Below, piece after piece: positions 26,481 to 36,348 of a DNA stretch of 64,000 nucleotides; the stretch's first letter is position 1, and every line of letters begins with the position of its first letter. The notes under the pieces are model-generated. The model was not told the DNA's origin, did not search any database, and saw only the letters and a program-made list of their open reading frames with translations. This DNA is from Tropicimonas sp. IMCC34043 (lineage in GTDB: Bacteria > Pseudomonadota > Alphaproteobacteria > Rhodobacterales > Rhodobacteraceae): NCBI RefSeq assembly GCF_003390845.1, contig NZ_QMEK01000001.1, positions 1,054,001-1,118,000 on the forward strand. Direction: 5' to 3'. A program made the translations under genes and the position numbers.

Positions 26481-27362
26481 ATGACCACCCCCAGAATTCT
26501 CGTCACCGGTGCCAGCGGTCAGCTTGGCACGCTTGTGATCGACGGCCTGCTGGCCGAGCTTCCCGCCGCAGATATTGCCGGGCTCGTGCGCAGCGAAGCC
26601 GCGGCAAAGGCACTGCAGGCCAAGGGTGTCGCGGCCCGGATCGGCAGCTATGATGATCCGGCCAGCCTCGATGCCGCCATGACCGGCATTGAGCGCGTGC
26701 TGCTGATTTCCGGCAGCGAGATCGGCAAGCGCGTGCCGCAGCACCGCAATGTCATCAAGGCGGCCGTTCGTGCCGGCGTCAAGGGGCTGGCCTATACCAG
26801 CATCCTGCGCGCCGACACATCGGCCATGAAACTGGCCGTCGAGCACCGCGAGACCGAGGCCCTTCTTGCCGCCTCGGGCCTGCCCCATGTGCTTTTGCGC
26901 AACGGCTGGTATGTCGAGAATTACACCGGGTCGATCCCGACCGCACTGGCCCATGGCGCCCATGCCGGGGCCGCGGGCGAGGGGCGCATTTCTGCCGCGA
27001 CGCGGGCAGATTACGCCGCCGCGGCGGTCAAGGTGCTGGCGGCCACGGAGTTCGACGCCGGTGCGGTGCTGGAACTTGCCGCCGACGAAGGATTCACCCT
27101 GGCCGAGTTCGCGGCCGAGCTGTCGCAACTCGCCGGCCGGCCCGTCGTCTATGCCGACATGAGCGAGGATGCCTATCGCGAGCTTCTGGTGGGCGCGGGC
27201 CTTCCGGCCGGGTTTGCCGATATCCTGGCCGACAGTGACCGGCAGGCGGCAGACGGATCGCTCAAGGACAACGGCAAGGCGCTGTCACGCCTGATCGGAC
27301 GTCCGACAACGCCCTGGCGTGACGCGGTTGCAACGGCCTTTGCCGCGTTGCAGCCGGCCTGA
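26481..27362 (+). CDS. NmrA-family NAD(P)-binding oxidoreductase, QorB/YtfG-like
   Basis: A 293-residue protein with a Rossmann fold. The dinucleotide loop is VTGASGQLGTLVIDGLL, and further markers are ISGSEIGKRVPQHRN, LAYTSILRAD, LLRNGWYVENYT and ATRADYAAAAVKVL. The group includes NADPH:quinone oxidoreductase 2 (QorB). A role in quinone detoxification fits with the divergent HxlR regulator, but this is inference. An AAGGACGACCCC sequence lies ahead of the ATG. Length is typical. A short tail gap then leads to the convergent mmsA. Confidence 0.9.
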   Translation: MTTPRILVTGASGQLGTLVIDGLLAELPAADIAGLVRSEAAAKALQAKGVAARIGSYDDPASLDAAMTGIERVLLISGSEIGKRVPQHRNVIKAAVRAGVKGLAYTSILRADTSAMKLAVEHRETEALLAASGLPHVLLRNGWYVENYTGSIPTALAHGAHAGAAGEGRISAATRADYAAAAVKVLAATEFDAGAVLELAADEGFTLAEFAAELSQLAGRPVVYADMSEDAYRELLVGAGLPAGFADILADSDRQAADGSLKDNGKALSRLIGRPTTPWRDAVATAFAALQPA

Positions 27363-27420
27363 GCCGAAACCCGCAAAATGGAACCGCCGGCCGAAATGGC
27401 CGGCGGCGCCGTCGATGGGA

Positions 27421-28920
27421 TCAGTCCATCGCCTTGAAGTGGAACTCGCCGCCTTCCTTGAGGCCCGAGGGCCAGCGCGACGTCACGGTCTTGGTCCTGG
27501 TGTAGAACCGGAAGGCGTCCGGCCCGTGCTGATTCAGGTCGCCAAAGCCCGATTTCTTCCAGCCGCCGAAGGTGTGATAGGCCAGCGGCACCGGGATCGG
27601 CACGTTGATGCCCACCATGCCGATGTTGATCCGGCTGGCGAAATCGCGGGCGGTGTCGCCGTCGCGGGTGAAGATCGCGGTGCCGTTGCCATATTCGTGG
27701 TCCATGGCCAGCCCGAGCGCTTCCTCGTAGGACCCGGCGCGAACCGTCGACAAGACCGGGCCGAAGATCTCCTTGCGATAAATCTCCATGTCCGGCGTGA
27801 CCTTGTCGAACAGGCAGGGGCCGACGAAATAGCCGTCTTCATAGCCTTGCAGCGAGAAGTCGCGGCCGTCGACCACCAGTTCGGCGCCTTGTTCGACGCC
27901 TGAATCGACCAGACGCAGGATGTTGGCCTTGGCCGCGGCGGTTACCACGGGGCCGTAATCGACGTCGTCTCCAGCGGTATAGGGCCCGACCTTCAGCTTC
28001 TCGATCCGCGGCAGAAGCTTTTCGATCAGCCGGTCGGCGGTTTCATCGCCCACCGGCACCGCGACCGAAATCGCCATGCAGCGTTCGCCCGCCGCGCCAA
28101 AGCCCGCGCCGACCAGCGCATCGGCCGCCTGATCCATGTCAGCGTCGGGCATGATGATCATGTGGTTCTTCGCGCCGCCAAAGCACTGGGCGCGTTTGCC
28201 GTTCTCGGCTGCGCGATGATAGATGTAATGCGCAATCGGGGTCGAGCCGACGAAGCCCACGGCCTGGACGGTCGGGTTGTCGAGGATGGCGTCGACCGCC
28301 TCCTTGTCGCCGTTGATGACTTGCAGGATGCCATCGGGCAGGCCGGCTTCGGTGCAAAGCGCAGCCAGCATCATCGGCACGGAGGGGTCGCGTTCCGAGG
28401 GCTTGAGGATCATCGCGTTGCCCGCAGACAACGCCGGACCCATCTTCCACAGCGGAATCATCGCCGGAAAGTTGAACGGCGTGATGCCTGCAACGACCCC
28501 CAGCGGCTGGCGCATCGAATACATGTCGATGCCGGGACCGGCCGAATCGGTGAACTCGCCCTTCAGCATCTGCGGCGCGCCGATGCAGTATTCGATCACC
28601 TCGAGCCCGCGCTGCACGTCGCCCTTGGCATCGGGAAGGGTCTTGCCGTGTTCGCGGCTCAGCGCTTCGGCCAGCTTGTCCATGTCGCGGTTCAACAGCG
28701 ACACGAGCTTCATCATCACCCGGGCGCGACGCTGCGGGTTGGTGGCACCCCAGGCGACCTGGGCTTCGGCTGCGGCGGCGATCGCCGCGTCGAGTTCGGC
28801 TTTCGAGGCGAGCGCAACCTTGGCCTGCACTTCGCCCGTCGCCGGATTGAAGACATCGGCAAAGCGGCCGGACGTTCCGGCGACCTGCTTGCCACCAATG
28901 TAATGACCAATTTCCTGCAT
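27421..28920 (-). CDS. mmsA: Methylmalonate-semialdehyde dehydrogenase (CoA-acylating)
   Basis: A 499-residue aldehyde dehydrogenase that converts methylmalonate semialdehyde to propionyl-CoA (and malonate semialdehyde to acetyl-CoA) in valine, myo-inositol and beta-alanine breakdown. It starts MQEIGHYIGGKQVAGTSGR. Markers are ITPFNFPAMIPLW, ILKPSERDPSVPM, VGFVGSTPIAHYIY, and the catalytic Cys in GERCMAISVAVPVG. AGGAGGAG precedes the start. A LysR gene is divergent to the right. It gives propionyl-CoA, which is the product side of the carboxylase/decarboxylase chemistry encoded ~9 kb away. Confidence 0.97.
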   Translation of the reverse strand: MQEIGHYIGGKQVAGTSGRFADVFNPATGEVQAKVALASKAELDAAIAAAAEAQVAWGATNPQRRARVMMKLVSLLNRDMDKLAEALSREHGKTLPDAKGDVQRGLEVIEYCIGAPQMLKGEFTDSAGPGIDMYSMRQPLGVVAGITPFNFPAMIPLWKMGPALSAGNAMILKPSERDPSVPMMLAALCTEAGLPDGILQVINGDKEAVDAILDNPTVQAVGFVGSTPIAHYIYHRAAENGKRAQCFGGAKNHMIIMPDADMDQAADALVGAGFGAAGERCMAISVAVPVGDETADRLIEKLLPRIEKLKVGPYTAGDDVDYGPVVTAAAKANILRLVDSGVEQGAELVVDGRDFSLQGYEDGYFVGPCLFDKVTPDMEIYRKEIFGPVLSTVRAGSYEEALGLAMDHEYGNGTAIFTRDGDTARDFASRINIGMVGINVPIPVPLAYHTFGGWKKSGFGDLNQHGPDAFRFYTRTKTVTSRWPSGLKEGGEFHFKAMD

Positions 28921-29021
28921 GTGCTCCTCCTGCATGTTTCGCCCAGACCCTAGCCTTGCGGGAATGCCCTGAGAAGTGGCAGGTTGCCAAAAAGAGTTTG
29001 CAGAATTGCAGGATGGATACG

Positions 29022-29915
29022 ATGGGGCCAAGTTGGGACGATCTGCGCGTGTACCTGGCGGTGGCCAACAACGGCAGCCTGTCAGGGGCAGGCGCAACGC
29101 TGAAACTCGATCCCGCGACCGTAGGGCGGCGCGTCGGGCGGCTGGAGGCCGCGCTAGGTGTGCCCTTGTTCCTGAAATCGCCGCAGGGCTATGCCCTGAC
29201 CGAGGCAGGCGAGCGGCTGTTGCCGCGCGCCGAAGAGGCGGCGCAGGCCATGGCCTATGCCGAGGATGCGGTGCGCGGGCAGGGCGACCGGCTGTCCGGC
29301 ACGGTGCGGATCGGCGCCCCCGACGGTTGCGCCAACTTCCTTCTGCCAAAGGTTCTCGCGCGCATCGTGTCAGACCACCCCGAACTGGAGGTCCAGCTTG
29401 TCGCGCTGCCGCGGGTCTTCAATCTGAACCGGCGCGAGGCCGACATGGCAATCGCGGTCAGCGTTCCGACGGCCGGCCGGCTGACGGTTCAGAAGATCGT
29501 CGACTATCGCCTGATCCTTGCCGCCTCGCGCGATTATCTCGCCGAGACGCCGGTAATCGGCTGTCTCGAGGATCTCAAGCAGCACCGCCTGATCGGCTAT
29601 ATCCCCGAGATGATCTTTGACAAGGAACTCGACTATCTCGGCAAGATCGGCGCCGACCGTCCGCGGCTCGCCTCGAATTCGGTCGCCGTGCAGTTCCACA
29701 TGGCGCGCCAGGGGGCCGGGGTGGCGGTCGTCCACGATTTTGCCCTGGTCGGCGACGATGTGCTGGTTCCGGTCCTGCCCGAGGAATTTTCGCTCGACCG
29801 CAGTTTTTTCCTGATCCGCCATGCCGACGATGCAGGCGTGCGCCGTCTGACCCGATTTGCCGAACTTCTGCTCGTCGGCATCCGCCAAGCCATGGTTCGC
29901 GTTCGAGACTGTTGA
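29022..29915 (+). CDS. LysR-family transcriptional regulator
   Basis: A ~297-residue regulator. The N-terminal HTH is MGPSWDDLRVYLAVANNGSL and LKLDPATVGRRVGRLEAALG, and the effector-binding domain spans ~90-290. The start may be ATG 29022 (AGGA at 8 bases) or ATG 29013 nine bases earlier. It is divergent from mmsA across about 100 bases, so it is the likely activator or repressor of that gene. The inducer is unknown. Confidence 0.93.
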   Translation: MGPSWDDLRVYLAVANNGSLSGAGATLKLDPATVGRRVGRLEAALGVPLFLKSPQGYALTEAGERLLPRAEEAAQAMAYAEDAVRGQGDRLSGTVRIGAPDGCANFLLPKVLARIVSDHPELEVQLVALPRVFNLNRREADMAIAVSVPTAGRLTVQKIVDYRLILAASRDYLAETPVIGCLEDLKQHRLIGYIPEMIFDKELDYLGKIGADRPRLASNSVAVQFHMARQGAGVAVVHDFALVGDDVLVPVLPEEFSLDRSFFLIRHADDAGVRRLTRFAELLLVGIRQAMVRVRDC

Positions 29916-29985
29916 CAAGGGTACGCACCAGCGATGACGCTGCGTGAAGGGAACAACCTGCGGCAGGTATGGAGGAAATGCAGAA

Positions 29986-30420
29986 ATGATTGTGAGAGAC
30001 ATTCTCAAGGGCAAAGCGGCCGAAGGGGTGATCACCGTCGCCCCGGGGCTGTCGGTGGAAGAAGCGGCAAGGATCCTTTCGGAAAAGCGGATCGGCTCGG
30101 TCGTGATCTCGAAGGACGGCAAGGATTGTGCCGGTATCCTGTCCGAACGTGACATCGTGCGCGAGCTTGGCCGGCGCGGGTCCGCCTGCATGGCCGACAA
30201 GGTCGACGACATGATGACCCGCAAGATCGAAACCTGCGACCTGAGCGAACAGGCCGAATCCGTACTGATCCGGATGACCGAGGGCCGGTTCCGCCACATG
30301 CCGGTGATCGAAGGCGGCGAAATGGTCGGCATCATCACCATCGGCGACGTGGTGAAGGCGCGGCTTCTCGAACTCGCGATGGAAAAGGACGCCCTGGAAG
30401 GGATGATCATGGGCCATTGA
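29986..30420 (+). CDS. CBS-domain pair protein
   Basis: A 144-residue protein of two CBS repeats (~8-65 and ~75-135) with no other domain. It starts MIVRDILKGKAAEGVITVAP; the repeats include VVISKDGKDCAGILSERDIV and MPVIEGGEMVGIITIGDVV. Such stand-alone pairs bind adenosine nucleotides and sense energy state; the partner is unknown. GGAGGAAATGCAG precedes the ATG. It lies downstream of LysR with a 70-base gap, perhaps in the same transcript. Confidence 0.93.
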   Translation: MIVRDILKGKAAEGVITVAPGLSVEEAARILSEKRIGSVVISKDGKDCAGILSERDIVRELGRRGSACMADKVDDMMTRKIETCDLSEQAESVLIRMTEGRFRHMPVIEGGEMVGIITIGDVVKARLLELAMEKDALEGMIMGH

Positions 30421-30628
30421 ACCCGGGTCAGCAGCGCATTTCCGGCCGTGACATCGGATGCGGCCGGCCGATGCCTGCGGCAGATCGTGGCTGGGCCTGA
30501 AATCCGATATGGAGTGCTGCATCGCGGCATGCTAGATGTTCCTCCGGGAAAGAGGATATGGCACCTGCAGCGGCAATAGCAGGGCGAGGGTGTCGTATCC
30601 TTGTGGAGGAGAGCAGGGAGCGCAGTTG

Positions 30629-31183
30629 ATGCGTATCGGACTTTATCCCGGAACCTTTGATCCGGTCACGCTGGGGCATCTGGATATCATCCGTCGCGCC
30701 ACCGTACTGGTCGACCGACTGGTTCTGGGGGTTGCCATCAACCGCGACAAGGGCCCGCTGTTCAGCCTCGAGGAACGGGTCGCGATGATCGAGATCGAAT
30801 GCCGCCGCGTGTCCGAAGAGACCGGCTGCGAGATCGTTGTGCATCCGTTCGAGAATCTGCTGATCAACTGCGCACACGATGTCGGGGCGCAGATGATTAT
30901 CCGCGGTCTCCGCGCGGTGGCCGATTTCGAATATGAATTCCAGATGGTTGGCATGAACCGCAAGCTCGACGATTCCGTCGAGACCGTGTTCCTGATGGCC
31001 GAGGCGCAGCATCAGGCGATCGCCTCGCGGCTGGTCAAGGAAATCGCCCGGCTTGGCGGCAATGCCTCGAAATTCGTGACACCCCATGTCTATGCGGCCC
31101 TCTGCGACCGTTTCGGACAGCCCAAGAACAGCGTCAGTCACCGCCCCGAGGTGGTGATTGCAGAGCGTGGCGCAAGAGGCTAG
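30629..31183 (+). CDS. coaD: Phosphopantetheine adenylyltransferase
   Basis: A 184-residue nucleotidyltransferase of coenzyme A synthesis that makes dephospho-CoA from phosphopantetheine and ATP. The motif GTFDPVTLGHLDIIRRA (with the HxGH-type site), RGLRAVADFEYEFQM and ETVFLMAEAQHQAIASRLVK are diagnostic. The tail of ~20 residues beyond the usual ~163 is basic and ends HRPEVVIAERGARG. An AGGGAGCGCAG sequence lies ahead of the ATG. The glycosyltransferase gene starts 34 bases after its stop. Confidence 0.97.
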   Translation: MRIGLYPGTFDPVTLGHLDIIRRATVLVDRLVLGVAINRDKGPLFSLEERVAMIEIECRRVSEETGCEIVVHPFENLLINCAHDVGAQMIIRGLRAVADFEYEFQMVGMNRKLDDSVETVFLMAEAQHQAIASRLVKEIARLGGNASKFVTPHVYAALCDRFGQPKNSVSHRPEVVIAERGARG

Positions 31184-31217
31184 GGCTCGACCCGTCGAAC
31201 AAGGACGAGGCGGCGCG

Positions 31218-32099
31218 ATGGCCGAAGCCTTCGGAAAACAGATCTCCAACCTGCTGAAAGGCAAGACCGGGCCGCAGATGCGGGCCGGCGGCTGGCTGTG
31301 GCGGCAATGGGCGCAGGCCCTGCCACCCTCGGACCGGCCACAGATGTTCTTCGCGGTCCCGCTGGTCTCGCGCCGGCGTGCCGGTGACTGGGGGATGGTC
31401 GAGGCGAACCTCGCGCGCACCCTTGCCTCGTTCCGCGCCCAGAGCCGTGGCGACTGGCAGGCCGTGGTCTGCGGCCAGGACCGGCCCGATGCGGGCCTTT
31501 TCGACGACAGGGTCAGCTTTCTGCCGTTCGACGGCTCGGACAAGTTCTATGACAAGGGCGACAAGCGCGTGGCACTGCTGCGCCATATCTCGCGGACCGT
31601 GGCGGCCGACGGCTATTACATGCAGTTCGACGCCGACGACATCCTGCACCCGCGCTTTGTCGAACACGTGCTGTCTGACGACAACGGCCGCGGCTATCTG
31701 ATCGACACGGGCTATATGGCCGATCTGGCAGCGGGGCTGTTCGCGCGTCTGGCACCGAAATCCCCGGACGCCGCCAGCAATATCCCCTTCAACCGCTATT
31801 GCGGGTCGAGCAACGCGATCCGGGTCGATTTCCGTGCCGGCGCCCGTGGCTCGGCCAAGCTTCTGACCAAGCTGCGCGCCCATGGCCGGATCCCGGCGCA
31901 GATGGCGGCGCATGGCTTGGCGATGGATCCGGTGCCGTTTGCGGCCGCGATCTATCTGGTCAATCACGGCGAGAACATGGTCGAACGCCGCGGCAACCTT
32001 GGCGGCAAGCTCGACTACATGCAGCGCCATCTGGTGCCCGAGGCCGAGGTTGCCGCAATCCGCCGCGACTTTGGGCTCGACAGCCTGCCCGGGGTCTGA
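31218..32099 (+). CDS. Glycosyltransferase-A-fold protein, specificity unknown
   Basis: A 293-residue protein with a GT-A-like core: FAVPLVSRR at the first strand, WQAVVCGQDRPDAGLFDDRV, and a DxDD metal-binding motif in YMQFDADDILHPRFV. It then has LIDTGYMADLAAGLF and CGSSNAIRV. The N-terminal ~30 residues are basic. The start ATG 31218 follows GAGGCGGCG. Its family is broad (GT2 or small rhamnosyltransferase-like); the sugar and acceptor are unknown. It follows coaD closely and may be co-transcribed with it. Confidence 0.75.
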   Translation: MAEAFGKQISNLLKGKTGPQMRAGGWLWRQWAQALPPSDRPQMFFAVPLVSRRRAGDWGMVEANLARTLASFRAQSRGDWQAVVCGQDRPDAGLFDDRVSFLPFDGSDKFYDKGDKRVALLRHISRTVAADGYYMQFDADDILHPRFVEHVLSDDNGRGYLIDTGYMADLAAGLFARLAPKSPDAASNIPFNRYCGSSNAIRVDFRAGARGSAKLLTKLRAHGRIPAQMAAHGLAMDPVPFAAAIYLVNHGENMVERRGNLGGKLDYMQRHLVPEAEVAAIRRDFGLDSLPGV

Positions 32100-32197
32100 G
32101 CCGCAGGGTAAAAGCGGTGCCGCGCCCGGCTCCCCTTGGCGCCGGCGCCTCGGCCCCTTAGGGTCACAAGCGAAACCTGTCAGCGCACGAGGTCATG

Positions 32198-33208
32198 ATG
32201 AGCGGTTTGCTCGCCCTTCTGGACGATGTGGCCGCACTGGCCAAGGTGGCCGCGGCCTCGATCGACGATGTGGCCGGGCAGGCGGCCCGGACCACCGTCA
32301 AGCTTGCCGGCGGGGTTGTCGACGACGCGGCAAAGGCCGGGGCCAAGGCCGCGGGGGCGCTGATCGACGATGCCGCGGTGACGCCGAAATACACCCACGG
32401 ATTCCCGGCTGCGCGCGAGTTGCCCATCGTCGGGCGGATAGCGCTCGGGTCTATCCGCAACAAGCTTCTGGTGCTGCTGCCCGCGGCGCTGCTGCTTGGT
32501 GCCTTCGCGCCATGGCTGGTTACGCCGCTGCTGATGTTGGGCGGGTCCTATCTGTGTTTCGAGGGCGCCGAGAAGGTGCTGCACTCGCTCAGTCCCGGCC
32601 ATCACAGCGGCGAGAATCTGGCTGAGACCGCCGATGGCCCCTCGCTCGAAGAAAGCCGCGTCGCCGGGGCGATCAAGACCGACTTCATCCTGTCGGCCGA
32701 GATCATGACCATCGCGCTTGCCGCGATCCCAGATTCGAGCCTGCTGGAAGAGGCGCTGACCCTCGCCATTGTCGGCATCGGCATCACCGCGTTGGTTTAT
32801 GGCTCGGTCGCGCTGATCGTGAAGGCTGACGATGTCGGGCTGTTTCTGGCCCGGCGCGGCCATTTTGCGCCGACCCGGGCGTTCGGGCGCGGCGTCGTCC
32901 GCTTCATGCCGGTATTCATGCGTCTTCTGATGCTGGTCGGCACGGCGGCGATGCTGTGGGTCGGCGGCAGCATCGTGATCCACGGGGCAGAGGGTCTGGG
33001 CTTTGCCGCGCCTGCCCACTGGATCCACGAAACCGCCCAGACTGCGGCAAAGGCCGTTCCGCCGGAATTGGCCGGGGCTGTCGCCTGGTCGGTCTCTGCC
33101 TTTGCCAGCGGGGTGTTCGGGATCGTCTTGGGGGCGGTTCTGGTGCCCGTGGCAACCTATGTGCTGGTCCCGTTTGCGGGCCTGTTCCGCCCGGCGACCC
33201 GACACTGA
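32198..33208 (+). CDS. DUF808 (YedI-like) membrane protein
   Basis: A 336-residue inner-membrane protein with several hydrophobic segments (~100-130, 175-205, 245-275, 300-330). The start MSGLLALLDDVAALAKVAAA, the Ala-rich helix, ARELPIVGRIALGSIRNKLL, and GGSYLCFEGAEKVLH are shared with E. coli YedI and define DUF808. The molecular function is unknown. ATG 32198 has GAGG at 5 bases, whereas ATG 32195 sits too close to it. It converges with transketolase. Confidence 0.92.
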   Translation: MSGLLALLDDVAALAKVAAASIDDVAGQAARTTVKLAGGVVDDAAKAGAKAAGALIDDAAVTPKYTHGFPAARELPIVGRIALGSIRNKLLVLLPAALLLGAFAPWLVTPLLMLGGSYLCFEGAEKVLHSLSPGHHSGENLAETADGPSLEESRVAGAIKTDFILSAEIMTIALAAIPDSSLLEEALTLAIVGIGITALVYGSVALIVKADDVGLFLARRGHFAPTRAFGRGVVRFMPVFMRLLMLVGTAAMLWVGGSIVIHGAEGLGFAAPAHWIHETAQTAAKAVPPELAGAVAWSVSAFASGVFGIVLGAVLVPVATYVLVPFAGLFRPATRH

Positions 33209-33284
33209 CCGTTTCGGCGGGCCGGTCGACCCGGCGAGGTCCGGCCGGGCGGGAGCCGCTGGCCCCCGCCCGGTCGCGTGTCGA

Positions 33285-35303
33285 TCAGAGCAGCGCCTTG
33301 ACCTTTTCGGCGGTGGCTTCCGGCGTGATCCCGAACAGCTCGTACAGCGCCTTGTCCGGCGCCGATGCGCCGAAGGTCTTCATGCCGACAAAGGCTGCCT
33401 TGGCGGATTTGCCGCCGTCGCCACACAGCCAGCGCTCCCAGCCCTGTTCGACACCGGCCTCGATGGCCACCCGTACCGGACCGGCGCCGCCAAGAACACG
33501 GCGGCGATAGCTGTCGTCCATGTCCGAAAACAGCTCCATGCAGGGCATCGAGACGACGCGGGTGCCGATCCCTTCGGCCTGCAGCAGGTCGCGGGCGGCA
33601 AGCGCGATCTGGATCTCGGATCCGGTCGCCATCAGCACAGCCTGACGCTTGCCCTCGGCTTCGGCCAGCACATAGCCGCCCTGGGCGCTCTGGTTGGCCG
33701 TCTTGTGCACCAACCGGACCGTGGGCAGGTTCTGCCGCGACAATGCCAGAACCGACGGTGCGTCGGTCAGCGTCAGCGCAAGTTCCCAGGCCTCGGCGGT
33801 CTCGACCGCATCGGCCGGGCGGAACACCCGCATGTTGGGCGTCGCGCGTAGCATTGCCAGATGTTCGACCGGCTGGTGCGTCGGCCCGTCCTCGCCCAGA
33901 CCGATGCTGTCGTGGGTCATGACATAGACCACCGGCACCGCCATCAGCGCCGACAGACGCATCGCGGGGCGGGCATAGTCGGTGAAGCACATGAAGGTGC
34001 CGCCATAGGGGCGCACACCGCCGTGCAGCACCATGCCGTTCATCGCCGCGGCCATCCCATGCTCGCGGATGCCATAGCGGATATAGCGGCCCTTGCGGTT
34101 GGCGGGCCCGAAATCCTCCATGCCCGAGGATTTGGTGTTGTTCGACCCCGTCAGGTCCGCAGACCCGCCGAGCGTTTCGGGCATCAGCGGGTTGATGACC
34201 TCGAGCGCCATTTCGCTGGCCTTGCGGGTCGCGACCTTGGGGGCGTCCGCGACAAGCTTCTTGCGATAGCTGCGCAGCGCACTCGCCAGCCGCGCCGGAG
34301 CCTCGCCCGCAATCGCGCGTTCGATCCGCGCCTTCTTGGCGCCGGGCAGGGCGGCAAAATGGGCCTCCCATTCGGCGCGGGTTGCGCTGCCGCGGGCGCC
34401 GATTGCCTCCCATGCCTGCTTGATCTCGGCCGGAATCTCGAACGCACCATAGGGCCAGCCATAGGCGGCCTTGGTATCGGCGACGAGCTTGGGATCGCTC
34501 AGCGCGCCGTGGCCCTTCGAGGTGTCCTGCGCCGACGAGCCAAGCGCGATATGGGTCTTGCAGGCGATCATGGTCGGCCGGTTCGAGGCCTTGGCGGCGG
34601 TCAGGGCCGCGTCGATCGCGTCAGGATCGTGGCCGTCGCATTCCAGCACCTCCCAGCCCGACGCCTTGAAGCGCATCTTCTGGTCGGTGCGGTCGGCGAT
34701 ATCGACCTTGCCGTCGATGGTGATGCCGTTGTTGTCCCACAGCACGATCAGCCGGTTCAGCTCCTGGCGGCCGGCGAGTGCGATGGCTTCCTGGCTCACG
34801 CCCTCCATCAGGCAGCCGTCGCCGGCGATCACATAGGTATAGTGGTCGCAGACCGCCTTGCCCCAGGTCGCGCGCAGATGCGCCTCGGCGATGGCAAAGC
34901 CGACCGAATTGGCGATGCCCTGGCCCAGCGGGCCGGTCGTGGTTTCGACGCCGCGGGCGTGGCCATATTCCGGATGACCGGCCGTGATCGCGCCAAGCTG
35001 GCGAAAATTCTTGATCTGTTCCAGCGTCATGTCGGGCGAGCCGGTCAGGTGGAGCAGCGAATAAAGCAGCATCGAGCCATGGCCCGCCGACAGGATGAAC
35101 CGGTCGCGGTCGGGCCATTCGGGGTTGGTGGCATCGAACTTCAGGTGCTTTTCGAACAGAACCGTGGCAACGTCGGCCATGCCCATCGGCATGCCGGAAT
35201 GGCCCGAATTCGCCGCGGCGACGGCGTCGAGTGTCAGAGCTCGGATGGCACAGGCTTTCTGCCAATGATCGGGGTGAGCTTCTCTCAAGGCTGCAATATC
35301 CAT
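33285..35303 (-). CDS. tkt: Transketolase
   Basis: A 672-residue thiamine-diphosphate enzyme that moves two-carbon ketol units in the pentose phosphate and Calvin pathways. Markers are [20 protein letters not shown], the ThDP motif [18 protein letters not shown]-region [17 protein letters not shown], and [12 protein letters not shown] followed by [18 protein letters not shown]. The start [14 protein letters not shown] has AAAGGAAAACGC upstream; a longer in-frame version starting at 35438 is not supported. It stands alone here, so a role in central metabolism is more likely than a Calvin-operon role. Confidence 0.97.
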   Translation of the reverse strand: MDIAALREAHPDHWQKACAIRALTLDAVAAANSGHSGMPMGMADVATVLFEKHLKFDATNPEWPDRDRFILSAGHGSMLLYSLLHLTGSPDMTLEQIKNFRQLGAITAGHPEYGHARGVETTTGPLGQGIANSVGFAIAEAHLRATWGKAVCDHYTYVIAGDGCLMEGVSQEAIALAGRQELNRLIVLWDNNGITIDGKVDIADRTDQKMRFKASGWEVLECDGHDPDAIDAALTAAKASNRPTMIACKTHIALGSSAQDTSKGHGALSDPKLVADTKAAYGWPYGAFEIPAEIKQAWEAIGARGSATRAEWEAHFAALPGAKKARIERAIAGEAPARLASALRSYRKKLVADAPKVATRKASEMALEVINPLMPETLGGSADLTGSNNTKSSGMEDFGPANRKGRYIRYGIREHGMAAAMNGMVLHGGVRPYGGTFMCFTDYARPAMRLSALMAVPVVYVMTHDSIGLGEDGPTHQPVEHLAMLRATPNMRVFRPADAVETAEAWELALTLTDAPSVLALSRQNLPTVRLVHKTANQSAQGGYVLAEAEGKRQAVLMATGSEIQIALAARDLLQAEGIGTRVVSMPCMELFSDMDDSYRRRVLGGAGPVRVAIEAGVEQGWERWLCGDGGKSAKAAFVGMKTFGASAPDKALYELFGITPEATAEKVKALL

Positions 35304-35557
35304 TGCGTTTTCCTTTACTTTTTCGCCGCGCCGGGCCGGTTTGGCGGGGGTCGGGACCGAGGGCCGGTGTAACAGCGGCGGCGAAGGGGTCAAGCCGCCG
35401 TGACCGACTTGAAGTATGTTGGCTAAGTGCCTGAGCACAAGAGGCGAGCATTCCGGGCGCGTGTTGGGTAAACTTGTCCCTACGCAACGGCATGCCGATT
35501 CGCGGCGACAGGCGGGCCGGTGCCGAATGATAAATCAAAGACGATGGGGAAGGCAGC

Positions 35558-35965
35558 ATGAACGAATTCGCCGATTTGGAGGCACGGCTGGCAATGGCCA
35601 TGACGCGGATCGGCCGCGCCATGGACGGGCTTGTCGCGGCCCCCGCAGCGACAGCGCTTGACGAAGCACAGGCAGAGGCCGCGTCCGCGCGGGCCGAAGC
35701 AGAGGCCGAACGTGCGCGTGGCGCTGCCAGTGATGCAGAGCTTGCCCGCCTGCAGGAGACGCTCGAGGCGCAGGCACGGACCGAATCCGATCTGCGCCAG
35801 CGGATCGAGACGCTCGACGCAACCAAGGTACGGCTGCAAGAACGGCTTGTGGGCCTTGAGGCCGAGCTTGAAGCCGTGCTCGACGCCCGCAACGCCGATC
35901 GCGCCGAGCTTGACGAGCTGATCGCGGCACTGGAGCCGCTGGTAAAGGAGGGGATCGATGCCTGA
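35558..35965 (+). CDS. Small coiled-coil protein upstream of zapA
   Basis: A 135-residue protein, nearly all predicted coiled coil from ~30 to 120: heptad-like EAQAEAASARAEAEAERARG, LQETLEAQARTESDL, LQERLVGLEAELEAV. It is Ala/Glu/Arg-rich. Its stop overlaps zapA by 8 bases (ATGCCTGA), so the two are translationally coupled. A companion of this type before zapA is common in alphaproteobacteria, and a cytokinesis-related role is inferred from position only. GGGAAGGCAGC lies before the ATG. Confidence 0.8.
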   Translation: MNEFADLEARLAMAMTRIGRAMDGLVAAPAATALDEAQAEAASARAEAEAERARGAASDAELARLQETLEAQARTESDLRQRIETLDATKVRLQERLVGLEAELEAVLDARNADRAELDELIAALEPLVKEGIDA

Positions 35966-36347
35966 GGTCAAGATCACGATCGGCGGCAAGGATTTCGCCG
36001 TTGCCTGCCAGGAAGGCGAAGAGCCGTTCCTGCAATCCGCCGCCGCCATGCTCGACCGCGAGGCCCAGACCGTCATGAGCCAGATCGGGCGGATGCCCGA
36101 GGTGCGGATGCTCTTGATGGCCGGGCTGATGCTGGCCGACCGCACGGCGGCTTATGAGGAACGGGCCGAGGCGGCCGAAGAAAAGCTTGCCCGGCAGGAA
36201 CGGCTGATCGAGGAGATGAAGTCGATGCCGAGGCCCGAGCCCGAGCGGATCGAGGTTGTGCCCGCCGGACTGACCCGCAGTCTTGCAGACATGGTGGTCC
36301 GGGCCGAAGCGCTGGCCGACCTTGCCGAGGAGAAGATGCCTGGCTGA
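35958..36347 (+). CDS. zapA: Cell division protein ZapA
   Basis: A 129-residue FtsZ-associated protein that bundles FtsZ protofilaments at the division septum. It starts MPEVKITIGGKDFAVACQEG and has the globular part up to ~60 (AAAMLDREAQTVMSQIG), a MAGLMLADR stretch, then a coiled coil (~70-125, including EERAEAAEEKLARQERL). The start overlaps the preceding coiled-coil gene by 8 bases. Downstream is a structured 326-base interval; 6S RNA genes lie beside zapA in many proteobacteria. Confidence 0.93.
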   Translation: MPEVKITIGGKDFAVACQEGEEPFLQSAAAMLDREAQTVMSQIGRMPEVRMLLMAGLMLADRTAAYEERAEAAEEKLARQERLIEEMKSMPRPEPERIEVVPAGLTRSLADMVVRAEALADLAEEKMPG

Positions 36348-36348
36348 G